Assembly (NCBI GenBank): GCA_963795335.1 | Contig: CAWCHI010000019.1 | Span: 184,528-248,527, forward strand | DNA from: Trebonia sp963795335 | GTDB lineage: Bacteria; Actinomycetota; Actinomycetes; Streptosporangiales; Streptosporangiaceae | Reading direction: 5' to 3' | Length of the DNA stretch: 64,000 nt | Part shown: positions 34,014 to 44,460 of the stretch, one piece after another | Layout: the number at the start of each line of letters is the position of its first letter | Position numbering within the stretch: the stretch's first letter is position 1 | Position numbers and translations under genes: made by a program | Notes under the pieces: generated by a model | Databases searched by the model: none | Seen by the model: the letters and a program-made list of their open reading frames with translations, nothing else | What the model was told of the DNA's origin: nothing

Positions 34014-35156
34014 ATGATCACCGCCGAGACGGTCAACACCATCCTGAGGTTCCGGGCCGACGGCCTGCCGGTGGTGTCTCTCTTCTGCCGCGTCGAACCG
34101 GGGATGAGCCAGCGGCAGTTGCGCGCGCGAGTGGACAGCCTGCTGGATCAGATCCGCCCGCTGGCCCAAAACCGTGACCTCGACCACCGCCGCCGCCTGT
34201 CGGTGCGCGCGGACATCAAGCGCATCAAGAACGCAATGGGCAGCGAGCACTGGCCTCCTGGGACGATCGCCATCTACTCGTGCTCCGGCGGTGACCTGTA
34301 CGAGGAGATACCTCTGCCGCGCCCTACCCATGAGCAGGTCGTGGCGGGCGTGGCGCCGCTGGTGCGGCCCATGCTGGCGGTGCTCGGCGAGTACTCCCGC
34401 GCGTGCGTCGTGGTGCTCGACCGGGAATCGGCCCGGGTCTGGGAGATGTACCAGGACGAGATGCGCGAGGTGGAAACGGTCACCGAGCCACTGCACCAGG
34501 TGGGTAGCGCGGCAACCCGCCCCGAGGACCGGATCCAGAACCGGGTCGACGAGCAGACCAAGCGCCACTTCCGGCGGGTCGCGGGGATGGTCGACCAGCT
34601 GCTGCGCACCGGCGGGTTCGACGTGCTGGTCGTCGGCGGGCACCAGCACGAGCTGCCGGCCTTCTTCCGGCTCCTGCCGCACGAGCTGCGCGGCCGGGTG
34701 GCCGGGACGTTCTCCGCTGATCCGGCCACGACCCCGGTCACTGAGATACGCGGCGGCGCCGAGGGGATCGTGCGGCAGCACCAGCGCGGGCAGGATGAAC
34801 GGCTGGTAGATCAGGTGCTGGAGCTGGCCGCGGCCGGCGGCCCGGCCGCTATTGGCCTGCAAGACTGCCTGCGGGCCGGCAGCATGTTCGCGATCGACAC
34901 GCTGCTCGTCCGCGACGGCGCGGCCGTGCCCGGAGTGGTCTGTGACGATTCCCGCTGGCTGGCGACCTCTGGAGAGGTCTGCCCGGTATGCCGGAGCCCC
35001 ACCCGGCAGACCCCAGACATCCTGCAGGAGCTCGCGGCGGAGGTCATCGGGGCCGACGGCTCGGCCCGCCAGATAGCGGCGGACCTCATGTCTGAGGAGT
35101 ACCTGGCCGCGGCCAGGCTGCGGTTCCCGCTTCCCCCGTCAGACCTGGGTAGCTGA
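34014..35156 (+). CDS. baeRF/Vms1-like protein (archaeal/bacterial eRF1-related)
   Basis: A 380-aa protein of the baeRF10/Vms1-ANKZF1 class. The N-terminal VVSLFCRVEPG and helical bundle are followed by the eRF1 domain-2-like core (SRACVVVLDRESARVWEMYQDEMREV), QTKRHFRRVAGMVDQLL, FDVLVVGGHQHELPAF and a C-terminal domain-3-like part with a CPVC segment. Homologues are thought to release nascent chains from stalled ribosomes or tRNA. That role would fit the proteostasis neighbourhood but is not proven for actinobacterial members. It begins a plus-strand pair with the FUSC protein. Confidence 0.75.
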   Translation: MITAETVNTILRFRADGLPVVSLFCRVEPGMSQRQLRARVDSLLDQIRPLAQNRDLDHRRRLSVRADIKRIKNAMGSEHWPPGTIAIYSCSGGDLYEEIPLPRPTHEQVVAGVAPLVRPMLAVLGEYSRACVVVLDRESARVWEMYQDEMREVETVTEPLHQVGSAATRPEDRIQNRVDEQTKRHFRRVAGMVDQLLRTGGFDVLVVGGHQHELPAFFRLLPHELRGRVAGTFSADPATTPVTEIRGGAEGIVRQHQRGQDERLVDQVLELAAAGGPAAIGLQDCLRAGSMFAIDTLLVRDGAAVPGVVCDDSRWLATSGEVCPVCRSPTRQTPDILQELAAEVIGADGSARQIAADLMSEEYLAAARLRFPLPPSDLGS

Positions 35157-35243
35157 GTGTGAAGGTCATCGTTTCCGTGCCCGATGGCGGCTGGGCCCAG
35201 TCCCGGCCGCCGGGGTGCACCCACTAGCGGGACGGGGGATGCG

Positions 35244-36512
35244 GTGAGCCCGGCGTTCCGGCGCAGCCGGCCGCCCACCCGGATCAGCACTGCCGCACGG
35301 ACGATTACCGAGCGCGCTCCGGTGACCTTGACCCTGGTGCGGCACCGGGCCCAGCCAGCGGCCGCGACCATCGTCAGGCTGGCCGCCTGCGCGGTCTTCG
35401 CCTACCTGATCGCCTTGCCGGTGCCGGAGACCTCGCCGCCCGTGCTGGCGCCGCTGACGGCGATTCTCGTCCTGCAGGTGAGCATCTACCAGACGCTGTT
35501 CAGTGCGCTCCGCCGAGTCGCCGCCGTGATAGCAGGCGTCCTCATCGCGCTCGGGCTGTCCCGGTGGATCGGGTTCACGTGGTGGAGTCTCGGGTTCACG
35601 ATCGCACTCGGACTCGGCGTGGGGTACGCGCTGCGGCTGCGCGACGCCGCCCTCGAGGTGCCGATCAGCGCGATGCTCATCCTCTCGGTCGGCAGCAAGG
35701 CGGCGGCGACCAGCAGGATAACCGAGACACTGATCGGCACGGCGGCGGGACTCGTCGCCGGGTTCGTCCTGACGGCGCCGCGGGTAGAGCCAGCCGAGGA
35801 AGCGATCGCGGACCTCGCCCGCACGATGGCGGGCCTGCTCGACCGGATGGCGGCCGGGCTGAGCGACGGATCTGTCAACGACTCGGCGCGCGCCTGGCTC
35901 GATCAGGCTCGTGCCGTCGGCAACGAGATCAGGCGGGTGGACCAGGCCCTTCAGCAGGCCGAGGAGAGCACCAGGCTCAACCCGCGCGGCCTGCGGCTGC
36001 CCTACAGCACGGTGACGCTACGGCAGAGCCTGGAAACGCTGGAGCACTCGGCGGTGACGGTCCGCGTCCTGGCCCGGTCACTCGTCGATACCACCGGGCT
36101 GGCTGATGACGACAACTCCGTCAACGATTCGGATGTACGCCACGGGCTCGCGGGCACGCTACGGGAACTGTCCGCCGCCGTGCGGACCTACGGAAGCCTC
36201 GCGGCCGAGCTGGACCCGCGCCGTCACGACGTGCTTGAGGCTGAGCTGCACCGCCATCTGGCCGCGGCGCGCGACCAGCAAGACCAGCTGAGCGAGTTGC
36301 TGGCGGCCGCTCCGGCGGTCCGCCCGGTCGGATGGCCGCTGCGGGGCGAGCTGATCAGCCACCTCGACCGACTCAGGTCTGAGCTCGAGACGGGCGTGCC
36401 TGACCAGCGGCCCCGGCCGCGGCGCAACCACTCCTGGCGGCCGCGGCAACCGGGCTGGCAGCGAGTGCCGCCCGCGTTGCGCAAGCTCATGAAGTTACGC
36501 CCCGATGGCTGA
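35244..36512 (+). CDS. FUSC-family aromatic-acid-exporter-like membrane protein
   Basis: A 422-aa protein. A basic N-terminus is followed by about six TM helices (VRLAACAVFAYLIALPVP, ILVLQVSIYQTLF, VAAVIAGVLIALGLSRWIGF, VPISAMLILSVGS, LIGTAAGLVAGFVLTAP) and a long soluble helical tail (about 210-420) with the FUSC/ALMT-like pattern. It is one-repeat size, so it probably dimerises. Related proteins export aromatic acids, but the substrate here is unknown. GTG 35244 follows GGGGGATG; a longer frame starts at 35184. Its last 18 bp overlap the convergent thioredoxin gene. Confidence 0.78.
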   Translation: MSPAFRRSRPPTRISTAARTITERAPVTLTLVRHRAQPAAATIVRLAACAVFAYLIALPVPETSPPVLAPLTAILVLQVSIYQTLFSALRRVAAVIAGVLIALGLSRWIGFTWWSLGFTIALGLGVGYALRLRDAALEVPISAMLILSVGSKAAATSRITETLIGTAAGLVAGFVLTAPRVEPAEEAIADLARTMAGLLDRMAAGLSDGSVNDSARAWLDQARAVGNEIRRVDQALQQAEESTRLNPRGLRLPYSTVTLRQSLETLEHSAVTVRVLARSLVDTTGLADDDNSVNDSDVRHGLAGTLRELSAAVRTYGSLAAELDPRRHDVLEAELHRHLAAARDQQDQLSELLAAAPAVRPVGWPLRGELISHLDRLRSELETGVPDQRPRPRRNHSWRPRQPGWQRVPPALRKLMKLRPDG

Positions 36513-36938
36513 CTCGACCCAGGCGCGCAGGTCGGAAGCTGGCGCGGCGCCCGACCTGCGCGCAGCCACCTGCCCGTTACGCAGCACCATGAGGGTCGGG
36601 ATAGCCTGCACGGCGAAGCGCTGCTGTACCCTGGGCGATTCGTCCACGTTGACCTTCACGAGCTTGACCCGGCCGGCCAGATCGGCGGCGACCTGCGCGA
36701 GCGCGGGGCTCACCATGCGGCACGGCCCGCACCACGGCGCCCACAGGTCGACGACGACCGGCACCGGCGCGGCCCCGGCCACCTCGGTGAAGGTGTCATC
36801 GGCGGCGTCGGCGATCCATGGCAGCGGCTGATGGCAGTTGCCGCAGCGCGGGATGCCTGTGGCGGCCGCCGGCACCCGGTTCCGGCGGCCGCAGTTCGGG
36901 CACGTGATGACTTGCGCGGACGCTCCCGGGGCGGCCAT
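36495..36938 (-). CDS. Thioredoxin 2-type protein (N-terminal zinc ribbon)
   Basis: A 147-aa protein. An N-terminal zinc ribbon (CPNCGRRN and CGNCHQPL, four Cys, residues about 13-36) precedes a thioredoxin domain with active site WAPWCGPCRM and the cis-Pro loop AVQAIPTLMVL. This is TrxC architecture, associated with oxidative-stress disulfide reduction. It is the last gene of the ClpB-DnaK operon; the gap to clpB is 3 nt, so it is co-transcribed. Confidence 0.93.
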   Translation of the reverse strand: MAAPGASAQVITCPNCGRRNRVPAAATGIPRCGNCHQPLPWIADAADDTFTEVAGAAPVPVVVDLWAPWCGPCRMVSPALAQVAADLAGRVKLVKVNVDESPRVQQRFAVQAIPTLMVLRNGQVAARRSGAAPASDLRAWVESAIGA

Positions 36939-36941
36939 GGG

Positions 36942-39572
<2,631 letters not shown>

Positions 39573-39574
39573 GG

Positions 39575-39877
39575 TCACCTTCCTGAGCGTCGGGCGGCCT
39601 GCCCCCGCAGGGCCGCTTCGAGGTCCGCGATCCGGTCGAGCAGGTCGGTGACAAGCCCGATGGCCGCGTAGTTGAGGGCGAAGCCCGCGCGCAGCCGCTG
39701 CACCCGCGCCACTGCGGCGAACTCGTCGCGGGAGAACCAGAGCTGGCCCGCCGTGTCGCGGTCGGCGTCGATGAGCCCGAGGGCGACGAGCCTGCGGATC
39801 AGGTCCGGGTGCAGGCCGGACAGCAGGGCGAACTCCTCGGTGCTCAGGCGTGCCGAGCGGACGATGGCGTAATTCAC
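39575..39877 (-). CDS. cbpM: CbpM-type chaperone modulator (MerR-like)
   Basis: A 100-aa helical protein: STEEFALLSGLHPDLIRRLVALGLIDADRDTAGQLWFSRDEFAAVARVQRLR gives the winged MerR-like fold of CbpM, which binds the J-domain of CbpA and restrains it. It overlaps the preceding cbpA stop by 4 nt (ATGA), so the two are translationally coupled, which supports the pairing. Confidence 0.88.
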   Translation of the reverse strand: MNYAIVRSARLSTEEFALLSGLHPDLIRRLVALGLIDADRDTAGQLWFSRDEFAAVARVQRLRAGFALNYAAIGLVTDLLDRIADLEAALRGQAARRSGR

Positions 39878-40842
39878 CGCTGCCTCCTCGGGTCGAAGTC
39901 GGATTCGGCCGCCAGCTGCTCGAACAGCCGGCGCTCCGCGCGTGACAGACGCGGCGGCACCATGATCCTGGCCTCCGCGAACAGGTCTCCCGCCTTGCCC
40001 TTCGGGTTGGGCAGGCCGCGGCCGCGCAGCCGGATCGGCCTGCCGCTTGAGGTGCCCCCTGGGACCTTGACCTTGACCTCGCCGCCCGGGGTGTCGACCG
40101 GGACCGACGTGCCGAGCGCGGCCTCCCAGGGGGCGAGCCGCAGCTCAACGTAGAGATCGCGCCCGTCGAGGCGGTATCTCGGGTGCGGCGCGATCCGCAC
40201 GATGAGGTACAGGTTGCCGTTACCCGCCCCATCGCTGCCGCGACCGCCCTGCCCGGCTAGCCGGATCCGCTGACCGTCCGTGACTCCAGCCGGCACCGTG
40301 ACTTCAAGGGACCGGCGCGTGCCGTCGCCCGCCAGCGTGACGGTCCGGCGCGTGCCCCGGTAGGCCTCTTCGACGGTGAGCTCGACCTCGGCCTCCTGGT
40401 CGGCGCCGGGGATCGGGCCCCAGCGCCGCCCGGCCCGGCCGCCGAAGATGCCGCCCAGGAGATCCTCGACGTCGATGTCGCCGCCACCGAAGCTGAACCC
40501 GTCACCGGTCCCGAAGCCGCCGCTGCGGGAACCGCCGCTGCTGGCACCGCCGCTGGTCTGGCCAGCCCCGGCGCCGGCCCGCTGGCGCCGCCACTGATCT
40601 GGGTCGGCGCCCTCGGGAACCTGGCGGAAGCCGGGCCCGAAGGCGTCGTAGCGGCGCCGTGTCTGCGGGTCGGACAGGACGTCGTAGGCTTCCGAGATCT
40701 CCTTGAACCGGTCCTCGGCCGCCGGGTCGGAGTTGACGTCCGGGTGGTAGGTGCGGGCCAGCTTCCGGTAGGCACGCTGGATCTCGTCCTGGTCGGCGTT
40801 CCTTGGCACGCCCAGGACCTGGTAGAAGTCCTGGTTCGCCAT
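39874..40842 (-). CDS. cbpA: CbpA-type DnaJ co-chaperone (no zinc finger)
   Basis: A 322-aa Hsp40. J-domain at residues 5-70 with the HPD motif in YHPDVNSDP, then a Gly/Ser-rich linker (about 88-125), then the two DnaJ C-terminal substrate-binding domains (VTVPAGVTDGQRIRLAGQG, VDTPGGEVKVKVPGG). The Cys-rich zinc domain is missing, as in CbpA. It stimulates DnaK ATPase. It overlaps grpE by one base and cbpM by four. Confidence 0.94.
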   Translation of the reverse strand: MANQDFYQVLGVPRNADQDEIQRAYRKLARTYHPDVNSDPAAEDRFKEISEAYDVLSDPQTRRRYDAFGPGFRQVPEGADPDQWRRQRAGAGAGQTSGGASSGGSRSGGFGTGDGFSFGGGDIDVEDLLGGIFGGRAGRRWGPIPGADQEAEVELTVEEAYRGTRRTVTLAGDGTRRSLEVTVPAGVTDGQRIRLAGQGGRGSDGAGNGNLYLIVRIAPHPRYRLDGRDLYVELRLAPWEAALGTSVPVDTPGGEVKVKVPGGTSSGRPIRLRGRGLPNPKGKAGDLFAEARIMVPPRLSRAERRLFEQLAAESDFDPRRQR

Positions 40843-41434
40843 CAGCCTGGCCTGGCCACTACCACCTGCGCTGGCCGCAGCTGGTGGTCTCCTTCGCCAT
40901 ACCCCGGCCGGACGACCTCGGCGACCGTGTCCGCCTCGGTCCCTGGGTCGGGCCGGGTCGCGACCGCCTCGTGCCGGGTGGGGTCGAACCTAGTGCCGCG
41001 GTCGTCACGGCGCGGGAAGCCCAGGCGGGCCAGCACGCCAAGGGCCTGCTCCCGGACCGCCTCGACCCCGTCGACAATGGTGGCCGGGTCGGCGCTGGCG
41101 TGCGCCAGCGCCAGGTCGAGGCCGTCGATCATGGGCAGCCACTGCCTGGCCACGGCGGCTCTGGCCTCCTCCTCGGCCCGGCGGACCTGCGCGGCACATC
41201 GCTTGCGCATGTTGTCGAGATCAGCCAGGGCGCGCAGGCGCGCATCCTCGAGTGCGGCGATCTGGGCCGCCTGGCCGGCGATCGTGCCGGCGGCGCCCGT
41301 GCCTTCCGGCGGCGTGGTCCCGGCGCTGGCAGCATCCCCCAGCCGGCGGTCGGAGCGGGCGCGTGCGGGGCAGGCCCCGCTCCACCGTCTCCCCCCGTTC
41401 CGTTTCCTGGTGCCTGGTTCACCGGCAGCCTCAC
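40842..41434 (-). CDS. grpE: GrpE nucleotide exchange factor; N-terminus possibly frame-shifted
   Basis: The in-frame part from ATG 41210 (MRKRCAAQVRRAEEEARAAV, then the C-terminal beta wing with LGFPRRDDRGTRFDPTRHEAV) gives 122 residues. Upstream, conserved-looking coiled-coil sequence continues in the same frame (QAAQIAALEDARLRALADLDNMRKR) but has no start codon. A GTG at 41434 overlaps the dnaK stop (GTGA) and starts a neighbouring frame with a Pro/Gly-rich N-terminus. One base shift near 41310-41330 would join them to a 197-aa GrpE of normal length. GrpE releases ADP from DnaK. A sequencing error is the simplest explanation. Confidence 0.85.
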
Positions 41435-43329
41435 TCGGTCGGCGTGAACTCGGCGTCGATCACGTCGTCGTCACCGCCGCCGGCGGAGCCGGCTTGCGGG
41501 CCCGGGCCGGCTTGCGGGCCTGCGCTCTGCGGGGGGACACCCGCCGCGGCGAGTTCCTGATTGACCTGCCGCAGATCGGTGGCCAGACTCCGGAGCCGGT
41601 CGAGTGGCGCCTCGCCCGAGAGCGCCTGCCTGGCTTCGGCGGCCGCGTTTTCCGCCCGTGCCTTCACGTGCACCGGGAGCGATTCCCCGCTTCCAGCCAG
41701 CTGGTGCTCGACCTGGTAGGTGGCGGCGTCAAGCTCGTTGCGGGCATCGGTGAGCTCGCGCAGCCGCTGGTCCTCCTCACGGTGCCGCTCGGCGTCGGCG
41801 ATCATCTGCTCGACCTCGGCCTGGTCCAGGTTGGACGTCTCCGTGATCGTGATGCGCTGCTCGGTCCCGGTGTCCTTGTCCCGGGCGGAGACGTTCAGGA
41901 TCCCGTTCGCGTCGATGTCGAAGGTGACCTCGATCTGCGGGACACCCCGCGGTGCGGGCCGGATGTTCTCCAGCCGGAACCGGCCGAGCACCCGGTTGTC
42001 CGCGGCCCGTTCCCGTTCCCCCTGCAGGACCACGACATCAACCGCCGACTGGTTGTCCTCGGCGGTGCTGAAGACCTCGGTGCGGCGGGCCGGGATCGTG
42101 GTGTTGCGCTCGATGACCTTGGTCATCATCCCGCCGAGCGTCTCGATGCCGAGCGACAGTGGCGTCACGTCGAGCAGCAGCACGTCCCTGACGTCGCCCT
42201 TGAGCACGCCCGTCTGCACGGCCGCGCCGACGGCGACCACCTCGTCCGGGTTCACGGTCATGTTGGGGTCCTTGCCGCCGGTCAGCCGGCGGACCAGGTT
42301 CTGCACGGCCGGGATCCTGGTGGAGCCGCCAACCAGGATCACCTCGTCGATATCGGCGTCCGTCAGCTTGGCGTCGGCCATCGCCTGCCGGACGGGGCCC
42401 GTCGTGCGCTCGATCAGGTCCCGGGAGATCTCCTCGAAGGTCGAGCGCATCAGCGTCGTGTTGAGGTGTTTGGGCCCAGCGGCGTCAGCGGTGATGAACG
42501 GCAGGCTGATGGTGGTCTGGGTGACCGCGGACAGCTCCACCTTCGCCTTTTCCGCCGCCTCGAACAGGCGCTGCAGGGCCTGGGGGTCGGCCCGCAGGTC
42601 GATGCCGTTGTCGCGCTGGAACTCATCAGCCAGGTAATCGACGATGCGCCGGTCGAAGTCGTCCCCGCCCAGGTGCGTGTCACCCGCGGTCGCCCGTACC
42701 TCGACCACGCCCTCGCCGATGTCGAGGATGGACACATCGAAGGTCCCGCCGCCCAGGTCGAAGACCAGAACCGTCTCGTTGGTCTTCTTGTCCAGGCCGT
42801 AGGCCAGCGCCGCCGCCGTGGGCTCGTTGATGATGCGGAGCACCTCAAGGCCGGCGATGCGGCCGGCGTCCCTGGTCGCCTGGCGCTGCGCGTCGTTGAA
42901 GTACGCCGGCACCGTGATGACCGCCTCGGTGACCCGCTCGCCCAGGAATTTCGACGCGTCCTCGGCGAGCTTGCGCAGCACGAGCGCGGAGATTTCCTCC
43001 GGCGCGTACAGCCTGTCCTGGACCTTGAACCGCACGGCGCCGTCTGGCCCGGGGACCACGTCGAACGACACGGCATTCACCTCGCTGGCGACCTCGTCGT
43101 AATGCCGCCCGACGAAGCGCTTCGCGGAGTAGATCGTCCCCTTGGGGTTCAGGATCGCCTGGCGCCGGGCGATCTGCCCCACCAGGCGCTCGCCTTGCGG
43201 CGTAAAGGCCACCACCGAGGGAGTCGTCCGCGATCCCTCGGCGTTTGGTATCACGGTTGGCTGGCCGTCCACCGTCGCCGCGATCACGGAGTTGGTGGTG
43301 CCAAGGTCGATGCCGACTGCCACTGCCAT
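41431..43329 (-). CDS. dnaK: DnaK (Hsp70) chaperone, operon paralogue
   Basis: A 632-aa Hsp70. The ATPase domain has GIDLGTTNSVIA at the start, VFDLGGGTFDVSILD and IILVGGSTRIPAV-like sequence (VILVGGSTRIPAVQ). The substrate-binding domain follows from DVTPLSLGIETLG, with a helical lid and a Gly/Gln-rich tail ending DDDVIDAEFTPTE. The frame is intact. It is embedded with Hsp20, CbpA, CbpM and ClpB rather than with hspR; no HAIR-type or CIRCE repeat was seen upstream, so regulation probably differs from the main heat-shock operon. Confidence 0.96.
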   Translation of the reverse strand: MAVAVGIDLGTTNSVIAATVDGQPTVIPNAEGSRTTPSVVAFTPQGERLVGQIARRQAILNPKGTIYSAKRFVGRHYDEVASEVNAVSFDVVPGPDGAVRFKVQDRLYAPEEISALVLRKLAEDASKFLGERVTEAVITVPAYFNDAQRQATRDAGRIAGLEVLRIINEPTAAALAYGLDKKTNETVLVFDLGGGTFDVSILDIGEGVVEVRATAGDTHLGGDDFDRRIVDYLADEFQRDNGIDLRADPQALQRLFEAAEKAKVELSAVTQTTISLPFITADAAGPKHLNTTLMRSTFEEISRDLIERTTGPVRQAMADAKLTDADIDEVILVGGSTRIPAVQNLVRRLTGGKDPNMTVNPDEVVAVGAAVQTGVLKGDVRDVLLLDVTPLSLGIETLGGMMTKVIERNTTIPARRTEVFSTAEDNQSAVDVVVLQGERERAADNRVLGRFRLENIRPAPRGVPQIEVTFDIDANGILNVSARDKDTGTEQRITITETSNLDQAEVEQMIADAERHREEDQRLRELTDARNELDAATYQVEHQLAGSGESLPVHVKARAENAAAEARQALSGEAPLDRLRSLATDLRQVNQELAAAGVPPQSAGPQAGPGPQAGSAGGGDDDVIDAEFTPTE

Positions 43330-43409
43330 TGCTGCCTCCTGGTAGAGCCGCGGCCCGCGGTAGTTGCTGGACCACGGGCCGGAGCATGGTGAAAGCCGTG
43401 CGGAGCTGG

Positions 43410-43874
43410 TTAGCCCTTGATCTCGATCTGACGGGGCTTGGCTTCCGCTGACTTCGGGATGGTCACCGTCAGTACCCCGTTGGAGAGTTGCGCGTTCACG
43501 GCGTCGGCGTTGACGTCACCGGGCAGGTAGGTTCGGAACTCGAACCGGCCGGTGCGGCGCGCGCGGCGATGGCGGCGTCCCTGCTGCTCGGACTCGGGGA
43601 TCTCGCCGGTGATGACCAGCTCCCGGTCCTGGAGCTGGATGTCTACCTGGTCCCTGTTCACTCCGGGCAGGTCGACCTCGACCACGTACGCGTCGTCGGT
43701 CTCGGACAGGTCGGCGAGCGGGAGCCAGGGTCCTTCGGCCACGTCGACGGGGGCCAGGCCGAAGGCGAGGTTCATCAGCTGGCCCATGCGGTCATAGATG
43801 TCCTCGAACTCGCGGCTCGGGTTGACGACGGTCAGGTTCCGTCCGCCACTGCGACGGACCGGGAGCATTGCCAT
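43410..43874 (-). CDS. Hsp20/alpha-crystallin small heat-shock protein
   Basis: A 154-aa small heat-shock protein with N-terminal MLPVRRSGGRNLTVVNPSREFEDIYDR. The alpha-crystallin domain (about 55-145) includes DAYVVEVDLPGVNRDQVDIQL, ELVITGE, the basic loop QGRRHRRARRTGRFEF and LSNGVLTVTIPK, and a C-terminal IEI motif anchors oligomers. It holds unfolded proteins for the DnaK/ClpB machinery encoded downstream. ATG 43874 has AGGAG 8 nt upstream. A decamer GCACATCCTC (43949-43958) in its leader recurs before the operon's first gene. Confidence 0.94.
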   Translation of the reverse strand: MAMLPVRRSGGRNLTVVNPSREFEDIYDRMGQLMNLAFGLAPVDVAEGPWLPLADLSETDDAYVVEVDLPGVNRDQVDIQLQDRELVITGEIPESEQQGRRHRRARRTGRFEFRTYLPGDVNADAVNAQLSNGVLTVTIPKSAEAKPRQIEIKG

Positions 43875-43995
43875 GACTAGTCTCCTCTGGCTGTGAAAGT
43901 GGCTGTCGGGATACCGCCAGTGACTACGCTTCCCGGCCGCGGGGACGAGCACATCCTCCATCCTGCTAGTCCTGAGCCAGCGGGACGGGAAGCGG

Positions 43996-44445
43996 TCAGA
44001 CCAGCAGCCGGAAGAGGCTGAACACGCGCTCCCATTCCGCGCTGTGCACGGCTTTGATGTCGGGGTCGACGAGCTTGAACATCCTCGCCAGGGCCATGCT
44101 GATGCCGCCGAAGAGAACGGGAAGCCGGGCCTGCGTCGCATCGCTGAGCGCGTAGTCGAGCGGCGGGCGGGCCGCGAGGGACTCCAGCACGGGCATGAGC
44201 TCAATCTCCTGCTCGAGGCGCTGGAACGCGTGCATGCTCTCCTGCAAGCCTTTGGTGACCGGCAGGTCCCCGGGCTCGATGACGTCGTGGACGTTGGCCT
44301 TCGCAGTGGCCTGCCCGGTCAGCAGCAGGTCGTAGAGGGCGTCGTGGACGAAATCGAGGTAGCGCTTGACGTCGTCCCGGTCGACGCTGACGCCGCCCGC
44401 AGCACGGAAGAAACGCTCGAACTTGGTAAACCCCATCACTGGCAT
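43996..44445 (-). CDS. DUF1931 histone-fold protein
   Basis: A 149-aa protein beginning MPVMGFTKFERFFRAAGGVSV, followed by KRYLDFVHDALYDLLLTGQATAKANVHDVI and DLPVTKGLQESMHAF. This is the DUF1931 family, whose known structure is two histone folds in one chain. The helical pattern (two sets of helix-strand-helix) agrees. DNA binding is not established for the family in actinobacteria. It is inside the proteostasis operon, 15 nt downstream of the cyclic-nucleotide-binding reductase gene. It may be a chromatin or nucleic-acid protectant under stress; that is inference. Confidence 0.8.
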   Translation of the reverse strand: MPVMGFTKFERFFRAAGGVSVDRDDVKRYLDFVHDALYDLLLTGQATAKANVHDVIEPGDLPVTKGLQESMHAFQRLEQEIELMPVLESLAARPPLDYALSDATQARLPVLFGGISMALARMFKLVDPDIKAVHSAEWERVFSLFRLLV

Positions 44446-44460
44446 GGCTGCCTCCTCATG

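Noticed and set aside
43330..43409. HAIR or CIRCE heat-shock operator before dnaK
   Set aside because: Neither CTTGAGT-N7-ACTCAAG nor TTAGCACTC-N9-GAGTGCTAA was found here or before hsp20.
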